A stretch of 53,453 nt of DNA, taken from positions 1 to 53,453 of the forward strand of contig CACHMF010000007.1 of NCBI GenBank assembly GCA_902580855.1, in the 5' to 3' direction. Source of the stretch: an uncultured Bacteroidota bacterium (GTDB lineage: Bacteria > Bacteroidota > Bacteroidia > Flavobacteriales > UBA7312). Made by a program: the position numbers and the translations under genes. A model generated the notes under the pieces. The model did no database searches. It was not told the DNA's origin and worked only from the letters and a program-made list of their open reading frames with translations. This document shows, piece by piece, positions 1 through 7,703 of this stretch (its first letter is position 1; every line of letters begins with the position of its first letter).

Positions 1-42
1 ATTAATAATGATTTTTTTGAAAATATTATTTTTTTTAAAAAC

Positions 43-80
43 ATTTTGTATAAGTTTGCATAATCAAAATTATACAAAAT
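43..80. promoter_or_regulatory. inverted-repeat operator before YceI gene
   Basis: Two perfect 11-nt arms, ATTTTGTATAA at 43-53 and TTATACAAAAT at 70-80, are separated by 16 nt. The second arm ends directly before the ATG at 81, and the -7 box at 51-58 overlaps the first arm. TTTGTATAA is also followed by a near copy, TTTGCATAA, at 55-63. The position over the core promoter and start codon suits a repressor or MerR-like regulator (inference). The same half-sites recur at 37663-37698. Confidence 0.6.
51..58 (+). promoter_or_regulatory. -7 box TAAGTTTG
   Basis: Matches the Bacteroidota TAnnTTTG -7 element, 22 nt before the ATG at 81. No convincing TTG/TTTG -33 element is found at the usual 17-23 nt distance, so an activator may be needed or the match may be partial. 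Confidence 0.45.
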
Positions 81-710
81 ATGAAAACAATAAATATTTT
101 TACTCTCTTAATATTATCTTTTCTGATTAATATTAATGTATTTGCATGTAAGTCATGTGGATGTAGCACTAGTAATGAATCACATACTCACTCAGAAAAA
201 TCCATAACTAAAGATGTTATTATTTCAAACAGTACTGTTAAATGGTTAGCCAAAAAAGTTACTGGTTCTCATGAAGGCAATGTATCAATCTTAGATGCTC
301 ATTTACATTTTGAAGATGATGTATTAACAGGTGGTAATATTAAGATAGACATGAATTCAATAAATTGTACTGACTTAGATGGTGAGCCAAAAGAGCAACT
401 TGAAGGTCATCTATTATCAGACGATTTTTTTGGCACTAAATATTACCCTACTGCTGAACTTGAAATCATCAAGGCAGAAAAAATTTCTACTGATTCCTAC
501 AATATAAAAGGAGTAATAGAAATAAAGGGAGTAAAGCAGAATATAGCATTCAAAGCTAATATCAAAAATGGTATTGCTAAAGCAGACCTAGTTATTGATA
601 GATCCAAGTTTAATGTGAAGTATGGTTCAGGTACTTTTTTCGAAAATCTTGGTGATAAAATGATTTATGATGAATTTAATCTTTCCGTTGTAATCGCTTT
701 CGAAATTTAA
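81..710 (+). CDS. YceI-family exported protein
   Basis: A 209-aa protein of the YceI family, whose members are secreted or periplasmic beta-barrel (lipocalin-like) proteins binding amphiphilic or polyisoprenoid ligands. Residues 1-23 form a signal sequence ending in VFAC, which could be a lipobox, followed by a cysteine cluster CKSCGC and a His-containing patch (HTHS) not usual in the family. The YceI domain runs from about residue 45 to the end (SNSTVKWLAKKV..., the DLDG turn, the HLLSDDFF block). It stands alone between an operator-like inverted repeat and a strong terminator, so it is a monocistronic, probably regulated gene. The ligand is unknown. The metal-binding look of the N-terminus is an inference. 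Confidence 0.88.
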   Translation: MKTINIFTLLILSFLININVFACKSCGCSTSNESHTHSEKSITKDVIISNSTVKWLAKKVTGSHEGNVSILDAHLHFEDDVLTGGNIKIDMNSINCTDLDGEPKEQLEGHLLSDDFFGTKYYPTAELEIIKAEKISTDSYNIKGVIEIKGVKQNIAFKANIKNGIAKADLVIDRSKFNVKYGSGTFFENLGDKMIYDEFNLSVVIAFEI

Positions 711-736
711 CTATGTTAAATTTTTCACTTGTTTTG

Positions 737-763
737 AAACCGACTTTTAAAGTCGGTTTTTTT
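737..763 (+). terminator. intrinsic terminator of the YceI gene
   Basis: Perfect 10-bp stem (AAACCGACTT / AAGTCGGTTT) with a 3-nt loop, followed by seven T. It lies 27 nt after the stop codon. Confidence 0.9.
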
Positions 764-936
764 AATTGTGGAGATATCTTTAATATTTCACATAACTAAA
801 TTAGGCTTATACAAAAAAGTTAAGTAAACAAAACTTAAAAAAATAGATAGAAGAAAAGATTTTTCACTTTTTATTTTTTTTAAAGTTGTTAGTATTATTA
901 AATACGAAACTCATAATCATTTAAATATAAGTAAAT

Positions 937-965
937 AAAAAACCCTCTATTAAAGAGGGTTTTTT
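937..965 (-). terminator. intrinsic terminator of sodA
   Basis: Stem CCCTCT/AGAGGG extended by A/T pairs (AAAAAACCCTCT...AGAGGGTTTTTT), loop ATTAA. It is symmetrical and could act on both strands; it lies just after the sod stop codon on the minus strand. The stretch 764-936 between the two terminators holds no gene that I can see. Confidence 0.85.
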
Positions 966-985
966 AAATCTATGTGTTTAATCGT

Positions 986-1582
986 TTAAGCGTTTTCAAA
1001 TCTTCTATTTACTTCTTCCCAGTTTACTACATTAAAAAAAGCATTAATGTAGTCTGGCCTTCTGTTTTGGTAGTTAAGGTAATAAGCATGTTCCCACACA
1101 TCCAAACCTAAAATTGGTGTTCCGCCACAACCACTATCCATCAACGGATTATCTTGGTTTGGTGTAGAACAAACATTTACTTTTCCATTTTTTACACAAA
1201 GCCAGGCCCAGCCCGAACCAAACTGGGTGGCAGCTGTATTTGAGAATGCATCTTTAAAAGCATCGAAAGAACCGAAAGCAGCATTTATAGCTTCTGCTAC
1301 AGCACCAGTTGGCTCACCACCACCCTTTGGACTCATTACAGTCCAAAATAAACAGTGGTTATAAAACCCGCCACCATTATTTCTTACCCCAGCCGATAAG
1401 CCAGGAGCAGCTAAAATCTCCTCAATACTTTTGCCTTCAGCATCTGTTCCGCTAATAGCAGCATTTAATTTAGTAGTGTATCCTTTATGGTGTTTCCCAT
1501 GGTGGATTTCCATGGTTCTTGCATCAATGTGTGGTTCTAATGCATCGACTGCGTATGGTAAATTTGGTAATTCAAAAGCCAT
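986..1582 (-). CDS. sodA: superoxide dismutase, Mn/Fe family
   Basis: A 198-aa cytosolic superoxide dismutase converting superoxide to H2O2 and O2. The four metal ligands are visible: His in MEIHHGKHH, His in FYNHCLFW, and Asp and His in DVWEHAYYL. The block [10 protein letters not shown] carries the Gln found in Mn-type enzymes, and the Gln of Fe-types before NHxFYW is absent, so Mn-dependence is favoured (inference; cambialistic enzymes exist). Length is normal. It is monocistronic, with its own -7 box at 1620-1627 and terminator at 937-965. Superoxide metabolism is potentially relevant to the class I ribonucleotide reductase at 8.7-11.7 kb, because some NrdB proteins of this group are activated by superoxide. 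Confidence 0.96.
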   Translation of the reverse strand: MAFELPNLPYAVDALEPHIDARTMEIHHGKHHKGYTTKLNAAISGTDAEGKSIEEILAAPGLSAGVRNNGGGFYNHCLFWTVMSPKGGGEPTGAVAEAINAAFGSFDAFKDAFSNTAATQFGSGWAWLCVKNGKVNVCSTPNQDNPLMDSGCGGTPILGLDVWEHAYYLNYQNRRPDYINAFFNVVNWEEVNRRFENA

Positions 1583-1619
1583 AATAATTTGTTTGTTTAA
1601 AATGTTAGTTTAATAGCTG

Positions 1620-1627
1620 CAAAGATA
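1620..1627 (-). promoter_or_regulatory. -7 box of sodA
   Basis: TATCTTTG on the minus strand, an exact TAnnTTTG match 37 nt before the sodA ATG. A clear -33 TTG is not seen at the usual distance. Confidence 0.5.
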
Positions 1628-1632
1628 ATGAT

Positions 1633-3207
1633 TTACAATCTAATTGCTTCTTGAAAGGTTTCATCTATTTGATGTATGACAGGGTAGAAGCCAGCATCAT
1701 TCCAAATATTGCGGGCAATAAATGCTTTTAGTTGTGTGCTGATGATTTTTTTATCCTCCAACGTCCATTCGTACATTTTTAAATCTACACCAGCTTCTTC
1801 ACATTGTCTTGCCAATGCCTTCAAGCTTTGGGTATCAATTTCAAAGAACTGTATAAAAGCCTCTAGCGTTAGTAATTCAAGTTCTTTTCGGTGCTGATTA
1901 GTGTAATCAAAAGCAAAGCTGCGCACTAAATCCTTGCGATTAGCTTTTGTAATACTATTATGATAGCTGATGGTATCAAGTGGAATAAATACATCTGGCA
2001 TAATACCTCCACCTCCATAAACGATTTTTCCCTTCGGAGTAACAAACATTAAGCTATCCGCAAAGTCGATACTGTCCTTCGATGTAAGTTCACCGCTTTC
2101 CAAGCGTATCATCCAATCATTATCATAACCATCTTTATCACCCTTCTCGTACGGTTTTTGAATACATCTACCTGTTGGGGTGAAGTAGCGCTGTGTAGTA
2201 ATGCGAAAAGCTGAGCCATCATTATGTTCAAACTGTTCTTGTACCAAACCTTTTCCAAACGAACGCCTTCCAGCAACTGTACCTCTGTCGTTGTCTTGAA
2301 GAGCGCCTGCTACAATTTCTGAAGCAGAAGCAGAACCCTCATCAATTAGCACAACCACTTTGGTACTCAACAATTGACCAGAGGCATTTGAAAAATATTC
2401 TTCTTTCTTTCTACTTCTTCCCTCCGTATAAACAATTAGTTTGTTGTTGACTAAAAACTCATTGGCCATATTGATAGCAGCACCCAAATAGCCGCCTGGA
2501 TTGTTGCGCAAGTCGAGCAACAATTTTTGCATGCCCTTATTTAACAATTGTTCACTAGCCACTTTAAATTCTTCGAAAGTGGTTGCTGAAAAACGATTTA
2601 CCTTAATGTAGCCCAGTTCATGATCTACCATATAGGCAACATCTACTGAGTGAATAGGAATCTTACCGCGTGTAATGTCAAAAACGATGAGTTCCTTTTC
2701 CCCTATTCTTAAGATCTCTAAAGTCACTTTAGTACCTCTTTCTCCACGAAGTAAATCGAAGACTTTTTGGTTTGTTAGGTTGGTGCCGGCAATTACTTCG
2801 CCATCCACACTAATAATTTTATCACCTGATTGAATACCCACTTTTTGCGAAGGACCTCCTGAAATAGGTGCGACTACCAAAATGGTGTCATCTTTGAGAT
2901 TAAATTCTACACCAATTCCATCAAAACTTCCTTCCATCGGTTCGTTTACAGCTTCTAAATCTTTTGCAGGAATGTAAGAGGAATGAGGGTCTAGCTCGGT
3001 AAGTAAATTTTCTACAGCTTTTTCTACAAGTTCTTCTTTTGCTAATGAATCGACATATAATTCATCTAGCTGTTGCAATATTAAATTAAATTTATTGTTT
3101 TCTAGAGCGTTAGTGTTGTTAGAGGGACTAAGCAATTGTCCTAGCAAAATACCTCCAATCAGTATTAAAGCGAAAATAATTGGACTGAAGTGATTGTCTT
3201 TACGCAT
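1633..3207 (-). CDS. S41-family C-terminal processing peptidase
   Basis: A 524-aa carboxyl-terminal processing protease (Tsp/CtpA family), membrane-anchored and acting in the periplasm. One N-terminal transmembrane segment (about residues 8-25, IIFALILIGGILLG) is followed by a PDZ domain (about 85-170) and the S41 catalytic domain. The Ser is in EGSASASEIVAGAL and the Lys in GRRSFGKGLVQEQ, the Ser-Lys dyad. The ORF track starts 24 nt earlier. I prefer MRKDNHF because ATGCGTAA overlaps the stop of the upstream dCMP deaminase gene by 8 nt, a typical coupled arrangement, and the signal anchor then starts normally. A paralogue lies at 15555-17213. Substrates are unknown. Confidence 0.92.
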   Translation of the reverse strand: MRKDNHFSPIIFALILIGGILLGQLLSPSNNTNALENNKFNLILQQLDELYVDSLAKEELVEKAVENLLTELDPHSSYIPAKDLEAVNEPMEGSFDGIGVEFNLKDDTILVVAPISGGPSQKVGIQSGDKIISVDGEVIAGTNLTNQKVFDLLRGERGTKVTLEILRIGEKELIVFDITRGKIPIHSVDVAYMVDHELGYIKVNRFSATTFEEFKVASEQLLNKGMQKLLLDLRNNPGGYLGAAINMANEFLVNNKLIVYTEGRSRKKEEYFSNASGQLLSTKVVVLIDEGSASASEIVAGALQDNDRGTVAGRRSFGKGLVQEQFEHNDGSAFRITTQRYFTPTGRCIQKPYEKGDKDGYDNDWMIRLESGELTSKDSIDFADSLMFVTPKGKIVYGGGGIMPDVFIPLDTISYHNSITKANRKDLVRSFAFDYTNQHRKELELLTLEAFIQFFEIDTQSLKALARQCEEAGVDLKMYEWTLEDKKIISTQLKAFIARNIWNDAGFYPVIHQIDETFQEAIRL

Positions 3208-3631
3208 TGTCGAGCTCGGTAAAATGAACAACTTCTACACCTGCTTTTCTTAAAAAATCTACACCAGATGTGTCTTTGTATGTCTTAAGGTAAACCAATC
3301 GGCTGATTCCTGCTTGATGCACCAATTTGCTGCAATCCTTACAAGGTGACATAGTGAGGTATAGCGTAGCTCCTTTGCAGTTGTGTGTAGAGCTTGCTGT
3401 TTTGGAAATAGCATTAGCTTCGGCATGTAACACATACCATTTAGTATTACCTTCTACATCTTCACATTCGTTTTCGAAGCCAGAGGGGCAGCCGTTGTAG
3501 CCATCCGAAATAATCATCCTGTCTTTTACAATAAGCGCGCCTACTTTTTTGCGTTTACAATGTGATAGCTTAGCCCACTCCAAAGCCATACGTAAATAAG
3601 CACTATCGTATCGTTTTTGTTTTTCAGTCAT
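3200..3631 (-). CDS. dCMP deaminase family protein
   Basis: A 143-aa deoxycytidylate deaminase (ComEB type), making dUMP for thymidylate synthesis. The zinc site is complete: HAEANAI supplies His and the catalytic Glu, and SPCKDC supplies two Cys. The ORF track extends the protein by 34 residues, but that stretch runs through a terminator and into tRNA-Leu. The start MTEKQKRYDSAYL at 3631 is therefore used, and this is where the family begins. It overlaps the S41 peptidase gene by 8 nt, so the two are cotranscribed. Together with tdk, nrdBA and prs in this window it supplies DNA precursors. Confidence 0.93.
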   Translation of the reverse strand: MTEKQKRYDSAYLRMALEWAKLSHCKRKKVGALIVKDRMIISDGYNGCPSGFENECEDVEGNTKWYVLHAEANAISKTASSTHNCKGATLYLTMSPCKDCSKLVHQAGISRLVYLKTYKDTSGVDFLRKAGVEVVHFTELDNA

Positions 3632-3660
3632 ACCTTTGATAAAATGGAATCGCAAGATAC

Positions 3661-3688
3661 AAAAAAAGCGCCCTCGAAAGAGAGCACT
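3661..3688 (-). terminator. terminator after tRNA-Leu
   Basis: Minus-strand stem AGTGCTCTC/GAGGGCGCT (9 bp with two G-U pairs), loop TTTC, followed by a run of seven T. It lies 4 nt after the tRNA and before the dCMP deaminase gene, separating the two transcripts. Confidence 0.85.
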
Positions 3689-3692
3689 TTTG

Positions 3693-3776
3693 TACCCGAG
3701 GCCGGGGTCGAACCGGCACGATATTGCTATCACTGGATTTTGAATCCAGCGCGTCTACCAATTCCGCCACTCGGGC
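3693..3776 (-). tRNA. tRNA-Leu (anticodon CAA)
   Basis: On the minus strand the sequence folds as a class II tRNA. The acceptor stem is GCCCGAG/CTCGGGT, with a D-arm containing GGTAGACGC. The anticodon stem CTGGA/TCCAG has loop TTCAAAA, so the anticodon CAA reads UUG. There is a long variable arm (TGATAGCAATATCGT) and a T-arm GCCGG-TTCGACC-CCGGC. The discriminator is A and the CCA end is not encoded. Length is 84 nt. The long variable arm and the anticodon agree on leucine. Confidence 0.97.
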
Positions 3777-3798
3777 TAAATTCACATAAATCAGACCG

Positions 3799-3829
3799 CA
3801 AAATTAGATAATTGTTTTACCCCTACAAA
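3799..3829 (-). promoter_or_regulatory. promoter of tRNA-Leu
   Basis: Canonical Bacteroidota promoter on the minus strand: -33 TTTG (3826-3829), a 19-nt spacer, and -7 TAATTTTG (3799-3806). It lies 22 nt before the mature tRNA 5' end. Confidence 0.75.
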
Positions 3830-3843
3830 CGAAAGCGAAAAAA

Positions 3844-3876
3844 TTGTAGCTACACAAGGCAATTTTTCTATCTTTG
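3844..3876 (+). promoter_or_regulatory. promoter of prs operon
   Basis: -33 TTG at 3844-3846, a 22-nt spacer, and -7 TATCTTTG at 3869-3876, 18 nt before the ATG at 3895. The TTG used as start by the ORF track (3874) lies inside this -7 box, which argues for the later start. Confidence 0.65.
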
Positions 3877-3894
3877 TCGCCCATTTATTACAGC

Positions 3895-4827
3895 ATGAAA
3901 TCAGCAGTAAAAATATTTGCAGGAAATGCAAGCCAAGATATGGCCGATAAAATCGCTAAAAGATTTGGAGTTTCCTTAGGTGAGGTTTCTACCGTACACT
4001 TTAGCGATGGAGAGTTTGAACCATCCTTTGATGAAACGGTAAGGGGTTGCGATGTATTTATTGTACAATCTACTCCCCCACCTTCAGAAAACTTGATGGA
4101 GTTATTACTGATGATTGATGCGGCTAAGCGTGCTTCGGCACACAAAATTGTAGCTGTAATGCCGTATTTTGGGTATGCGCGTCAAGACAAAAAAGGTAAG
4201 CCAAGGGTGCCGATAGGAGCTAAATTGGTGGCTAACTTATTGACTGCCGCTGGTGTAGATCGCATTATGACAATGGATTTGCACGCAGATCAAATCCAAG
4301 GATTTTTTGAGGTACCGGTAGATCATTTGTATGCCTCTACTTTGTTCTTACCTTATTTAGAAAACTTGAATTTACCAAACTTGTGTGTTGCTTCACCAGA
4401 TATGGGAGGAACAAAAAGAGCAAACACCTATGCTAAGTATCTAAATACAGAAGTAGTAGTATGTTACAAGCATAGAGAAAAAGCAAACGAAGTAAGCAAA
4501 ATGATGCTGATTGGTGATGTGAAAGGTAAAGACATTGTTTTAATTGACGATATGGTGGATACTGCTGGAACACTAACTAAAGCAGCTGACTTGATGATAC
4601 AAAAAGGTGCTAACAGCGTCAGAGCTTGTTGTACACATGCAATACTCTCTGGAAGTGCTTACGCGCGCCTAGAAAATTCAAAAATTTCAGAACTATTAGT
4701 AACCGACAGTCTTCATAAAGAACACAAAAGTGATAAGGTAAAAGTGATTGAAGTTGCCGATTTGTTTGCAGACACCATCAAGCGTGTACATGCTAATCAG
4801 TCCATTAGCTCCAATTTTATTTGTTAA
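3895..4827 (+). CDS. prs: ribose-phosphate pyrophosphokinase
   Basis: A 310-aa PRPP synthetase, making phosphoribosyl pyrophosphate from ribose 5-phosphate and ATP for purine, pyrimidine, His, Trp and NAD synthesis. Visible are the N-terminal domain signature (KIFAGNAS, HFSDGEFE), the ATP/ribose block PYFGYARQDKK, DLHADQIQGFF, and the PRPP-binding loop VLIDDMVDTAGT. The start is ATG (MKSAVKIF) because the upstream TTG is within the promoter. It is first in an apparent prs-rplY-pth operon, with 22 nt to rplY. Confidence 0.97.
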   Translation: MKSAVKIFAGNASQDMADKIAKRFGVSLGEVSTVHFSDGEFEPSFDETVRGCDVFIVQSTPPPSENLMELLLMIDAAKRASAHKIVAVMPYFGYARQDKKGKPRVPIGAKLVANLLTAAGVDRIMTMDLHADQIQGFFEVPVDHLYASTLFLPYLENLNLPNLCVASPDMGGTKRANTYAKYLNTEVVVCYKHREKANEVSKMMLIGDVKGKDIVLIDDMVDTAGTLTKAADLMIQKGANSVRACCTHAILSGSAYARLENSKISELLVTDSLHKEHKSDKVKVIEVADLFADTIKRVHANQSISSNFIC

Positions 4828-4849
4828 TTATTAATTATTATTCATAAAA

Positions 4850-5491
4850 ATGAAAACATTTGCATTAAACGCTGAGGTTAGAGAAGCTTCAAAGATTGCT
4901 AACAAAGCGTTGAGAAATCAGGGTAAAGTTCCATGCGTGCTTTACGGGGGAGATAAGCAAGTGTGCTTCTCTGCTAAAGAGAATGACTTGAACAAACTTG
5001 TAAATACTCCCGATGTATTTTTGGTAAACTTTGAACTAGAGGGAAAATCGTATAAAGCTATTGTACAGGACCTTCAGTTTCATCCAGTAAATGATCGAAT
5101 CATTCACATCGACTTTTTACAAGTATTCGATGACAAAGAAGTAACAGTAAACATCCCTGTGAAATTTAAAGGCACGCCAATCGGTGTACGTAATGGTGGT
5201 AACTTAATAGTTCGTAGAAGACATATCAAAACGCGTGCGGTACCGGCTAACTTGCCAGATGCTATCGAAATCGATATCGAAAAAATTCGTATTGGTAAGT
5301 TTATCTATATCGGAGAAATCAGAAATGAAAACTATACTTTCTTAGCTCCTGATAGCGCTGTAATAGTCGGTGTAAAAACTGCTCGCGGCGCAATGGATCT
5401 AGAAGAAGACGAAGAAGAAGCTAAAGATGGTGAAGAAGAAGCTGGTACTGGAGGAGACGCTCCAGCGGCAGAAGCGCCAGCAGCTGAGTAA
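4850..5491 (+). CDS. rplY: 50S ribosomal protein L25/Ctc
   Basis: A 213-aa two-domain L25 of the CTC (general stress) form that binds 5S rRNA. The N-terminal L25 domain (residues 1-90, with KVPCVLYGG) is followed by the CTC beta domain (about 95-185) and an acidic, Ala-rich tail (EEDEEEAKDGEEE, then APAAEAPAAE). Such tails are common in this phylum. The gene sits between prs and pth, an arrangement conserved in many bacteria. Confidence 0.96.
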   Translation: MKTFALNAEVREASKIANKALRNQGKVPCVLYGGDKQVCFSAKENDLNKLVNTPDVFLVNFELEGKSYKAIVQDLQFHPVNDRIIHIDFLQVFDDKEVTVNIPVKFKGTPIGVRNGGNLIVRRRHIKTRAVPANLPDAIEIDIEKIRIGKFIYIGEIRNENYTFLAPDSAVIVGVKTARGAMDLEEDEEEAKDGEEEAGTGGDAPAAEAPAAE

Positions 5492-5524
5492 TTTTCTTCA
5501 TTCAGAATTTCTTAATTTTAGAAC

Positions 5525-6088
5525 ATGAAGTTTCTCATTGTTGGATTAGGAAACCCTGGGTCTAAATACGAAAATACTAGACATAATATCGGATTTAAAG
5601 TGTTGGACGCTTTAGCCGAGTTGTCCAACACTACTTTTAAGGAGGAGCGTTATGCTAAAGTAGCTGTAGTTAAGCACAAGGGACGATCTTTTCATTTAGT
5701 AAAGCCCACAACTTTTATGAATCTCAGTGGTAAGGCAGTAAACTATTGGCTGCAACAAAATAAAATAGATTATAATAATCTTCTAGTTATTACAGATGAT
5801 ATAGCGCTTCCTTTTGGTGCCTTGCGCTTAAGAGGAAAAGGAAGCGATGGAGGCCATAATGGTTTGAAAGACATACAGACTGTTTTAGGGCGTAGCGATT
5901 ATGCGCGCTTAAAATTTGGAGTTGGTAATGACTTTGCTAGAGGAAGGCAAGCAGACTATGTGCTAAGCGATTGGAACTCAGAAGAGGAGGAAACGCTGAA
6001 ACCTCGCATTGAGCAAGCGGGAAAAATAGTGCTTGCTTTTGGTACATTGGGCTTGGTTCGTGCCATGAGCGACTTCAACGGGAAATAA
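5525..6088 (+). CDS. pth: peptidyl-tRNA hydrolase
   Basis: A 187-aa Pth, cleaving the ester bond of peptidyl-tRNAs released during abortive translation. Key blocks are present: GLGNPGSKYENTRHNIGF with the catalytic His, KPTTFMNLSG, and DDIALPFG...GSDGGHNG. Length is normal. It is the third gene of the prs-rplY-pth cluster and converges on glyS. Confidence 0.97.
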   Translation: MKFLIVGLGNPGSKYENTRHNIGFKVLDALAELSNTTFKEERYAKVAVVKHKGRSFHLVKPTTFMNLSGKAVNYWLQQNKIDYNNLLVITDDIALPFGALRLRGKGSDGGHNGLKDIQTVLGRSDYARLKFGVGNDFARGRQADYVLSDWNSEEEETLKPRIEQAGKIVLAFGTLGLVRAMSDFNGK

Positions 6089-6091
6089 AAT

Positions 6092-6109
6092 GTCCTGCTT
6101 TCATAGGAC
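6092..6109. terminator. weak hairpin between pth and glyS
   Basis: GTCCT/AGGAC 5-bp stem with an 8-nt loop in the 24-nt gap between convergent genes, flanked by AAAA and TTT. It is too weak to be sure of termination. Confidence 0.3.
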
Positions 6110-6112
6110 TTT

Positions 6113-7645
6113 CTACTGTAAGTAATTTTTTATATCTACTTTTTTAGATATAATGCTGTGCAATTTGTCAATACTTACTCGACTTTGTTCCATAGTATCT
6201 CTATCTCTTACAGTTACGGTATTGTCTTCCAATGTTTGATGATCTACTGTGATGCAGAAAGGTGTTCCGATAGCGTCTTGTCTGCGGTAACGCTTTCCGA
6301 TAGAATCTTTTTCTTCGTACTGGCAGTTGAAATCGCACTGAAGTTCTTTCAAAATTTCTCTAGCCTTTTCAGGCATGTTATCTTTCTTGGTTAATGGCAA
6401 TACAGCAGCTTTTACAGGGGCTAACATTGCAGGAATGTTCAATACAAGTCTTGTGTCTCCGTTTACTTTTTCTTCGTTATAGGCATGGCTCAAAATAGTT
6501 AGAAACATACGGTCTAATCCAATAGATGTCTCTACCACATAAGGCACATAACTTTCGTTAATTTCTGGATCGAAGTACTGTAATTTTCTTCCTGCGTGCT
6601 CTTGGTGGCTCTTCAAATCGAAATCTGTTCTTGAGTGAATACCCTCTAACTCTTTAAATCCAAATGGGAATTTAAACTCAATATCACAAGCAGCATTGGC
6701 ATAATGGGCTAGATTTTCGTGATCGTGAAAACGGTAGTTTTCTTCGCCCATTCCTAAGCTGTGGTGCCATTTTATACGCGCATCTTTCCAGTGTTCGTAC
6801 CACTGTATTTCTTCACCAGGTCTTACAAAAAATTGCATTTCCATTTGTTCAAACTCGCGCATGCGGAATATAAACTGACGCGCTACAATTTCATTACGGA
6901 ATGCCTTTCCTGTTTGTGCAATTCCGAAAGGAATCTTCATGCGAGCTGTTTTTTGCACATTTAGGAAGTTGACAAAAATTCCTTGTGCAGTTTCTGGTCG
7001 CAAGTATAAGTCGTTAGCACCATCGGCAGTAGAGCCCATTTGCGTTTTAAACATCAAATTGAACTGGCGTACATTTGTCCAGTTTTTTGTGCCTGAAACA
7101 GGACATACAATTCCTAATTCTTCAATTTGTGTTTTGATGTCGGCTAAGTCATCATTTTCCATGGCCTTGCTAAAGCGCGCCATGATAGCGCTGATTTTTT
7201 CTTTGTAACCCAACACTCTTGGATTGGTGTTTATGAATTGTTCTTGATTAAAAGAATTACCAAAACGCTTGGCTGCTTTTTTGACTTCCTTCTCTATTTT
7301 ATTTTCAATTTTTGCAGTATGATCTTCAATCAAAACATCAGCACGGTAACGCTTTTTAGAATCTTTATTGTCAATTAAAGGGTCATTAAAGGCATCTACA
7401 TGGCCAGAAGCTTTCCAAGTAGTAGGGTGCATGAAAATAGCTGCATCAATTCCTACTATATTTTCATTCATATTCACCATGGATTTCCACCAATAAGTTC
7501 GGATATTGTTTTTCAGTTCCGAACCATAAGGGCCATAATCGTAAACAGCGCCTAGGCCATCATAAACTTCGCTAGACTGAAACACAAAACCGTATTCTTT
7601 AGCATGTGCTACTACCTTTTTAAAAATGTCTTCGTAATTTGCCAT
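6113..7645 (-). CDS. glyQS: glycyl-tRNA synthetase, dimeric class IIa
   Basis: A 510-aa alpha2-type glycine-tRNA ligase (the eukaryote/Gram-positive-like form, not the tetrameric GlyQ+GlyS). Motif 1 lies around VYDYGPYGSELKNN, motif 2 around FRNEIVARQFIFRMREFEQME and motif 3 around SIGLDRMFLTIL. The C-terminal anticodon-binding domain (from about residue 405, APVKAAVLPL) is complete. The gene is single, on the minus strand, and its -7 box ends only 4 nt before the ATG, which suggests a leaderless mRNA. Confidence 0.97.
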   Translation of the reverse strand: MANYEDIFKKVVAHAKEYGFVFQSSEVYDGLGAVYDYGPYGSELKNNIRTYWWKSMVNMNENIVGIDAAIFMHPTTWKASGHVDAFNDPLIDNKDSKKRYRADVLIEDHTAKIENKIEKEVKKAAKRFGNSFNQEQFINTNPRVLGYKEKISAIMARFSKAMENDDLADIKTQIEELGIVCPVSGTKNWTNVRQFNLMFKTQMGSTADGANDLYLRPETAQGIFVNFLNVQKTARMKIPFGIAQTGKAFRNEIVARQFIFRMREFEQMEMQFFVRPGEEIQWYEHWKDARIKWHHSLGMGEENYRFHDHENLAHYANAACDIEFKFPFGFKELEGIHSRTDFDLKSHQEHAGRKLQYFDPEINESYVPYVVETSIGLDRMFLTILSHAYNEEKVNGDTRLVLNIPAMLAPVKAAVLPLTKKDNMPEKAREILKELQCDFNCQYEEKDSIGKRYRRQDAIGTPFCITVDHQTLEDNTVTVRDRDTMEQSRVSIDKLHSIISKKVDIKNYLQ

Positions 7646-7649
7646 AGCA

Positions 7650-7657
7650 CAAAAATA
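7650..7657 (-). promoter_or_regulatory. -7 box of glyS, leaderless spacing
   Basis: TATTTTTG on the minus strand, an exact TAnnTTTG match, with 4 nt to the ATG. The transcript would start at or next to the initiation codon. The -33 element is unclear. Confidence 0.5.
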
Positions 7658-7691
7658 AACATATTAGAACCATAAACCACTTTGTGTTCCT

Positions 7692-7699
7692 TACTTTTG
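7692..7699 (+). promoter_or_regulatory. -7 box before DUF3109 gene, leaderless spacing
   Basis: TACTTTTG, an exact TAnnTTTG match, with 4 nt to the ATG at 7704. No TTG lies at the usual -33 distance. Confidence 0.45.
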
Positions 7700-7703
7700 T
7701 ATA

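Noticed and set aside
807-816. TTATACAAAA half-site after the YceI gene
   Set aside because: A lone half-site with no inverted partner; expected by chance in AT-rich DNA.
3632-3733. 34-residue N-terminal extension of the dCMP deaminase ORF
   Set aside because: It passes through an intrinsic terminator and into tRNA-Leu, and the family starts at MTEKQKRYDSAYL.
3617-3811. 64-aa plus-strand ORF
   Set aside because: It is antisense to tRNA-Leu and its terminator; a shadow ORF.
5401-5488. GAAGAAGA-like and GCAGAAGCGCCAGC repeats at the end of rplY as microsatellite
   Set aside because: They encode the acidic and Ala-rich tail common in L25/CTC proteins of this phylum; imperfect repeats with no sign of instability.
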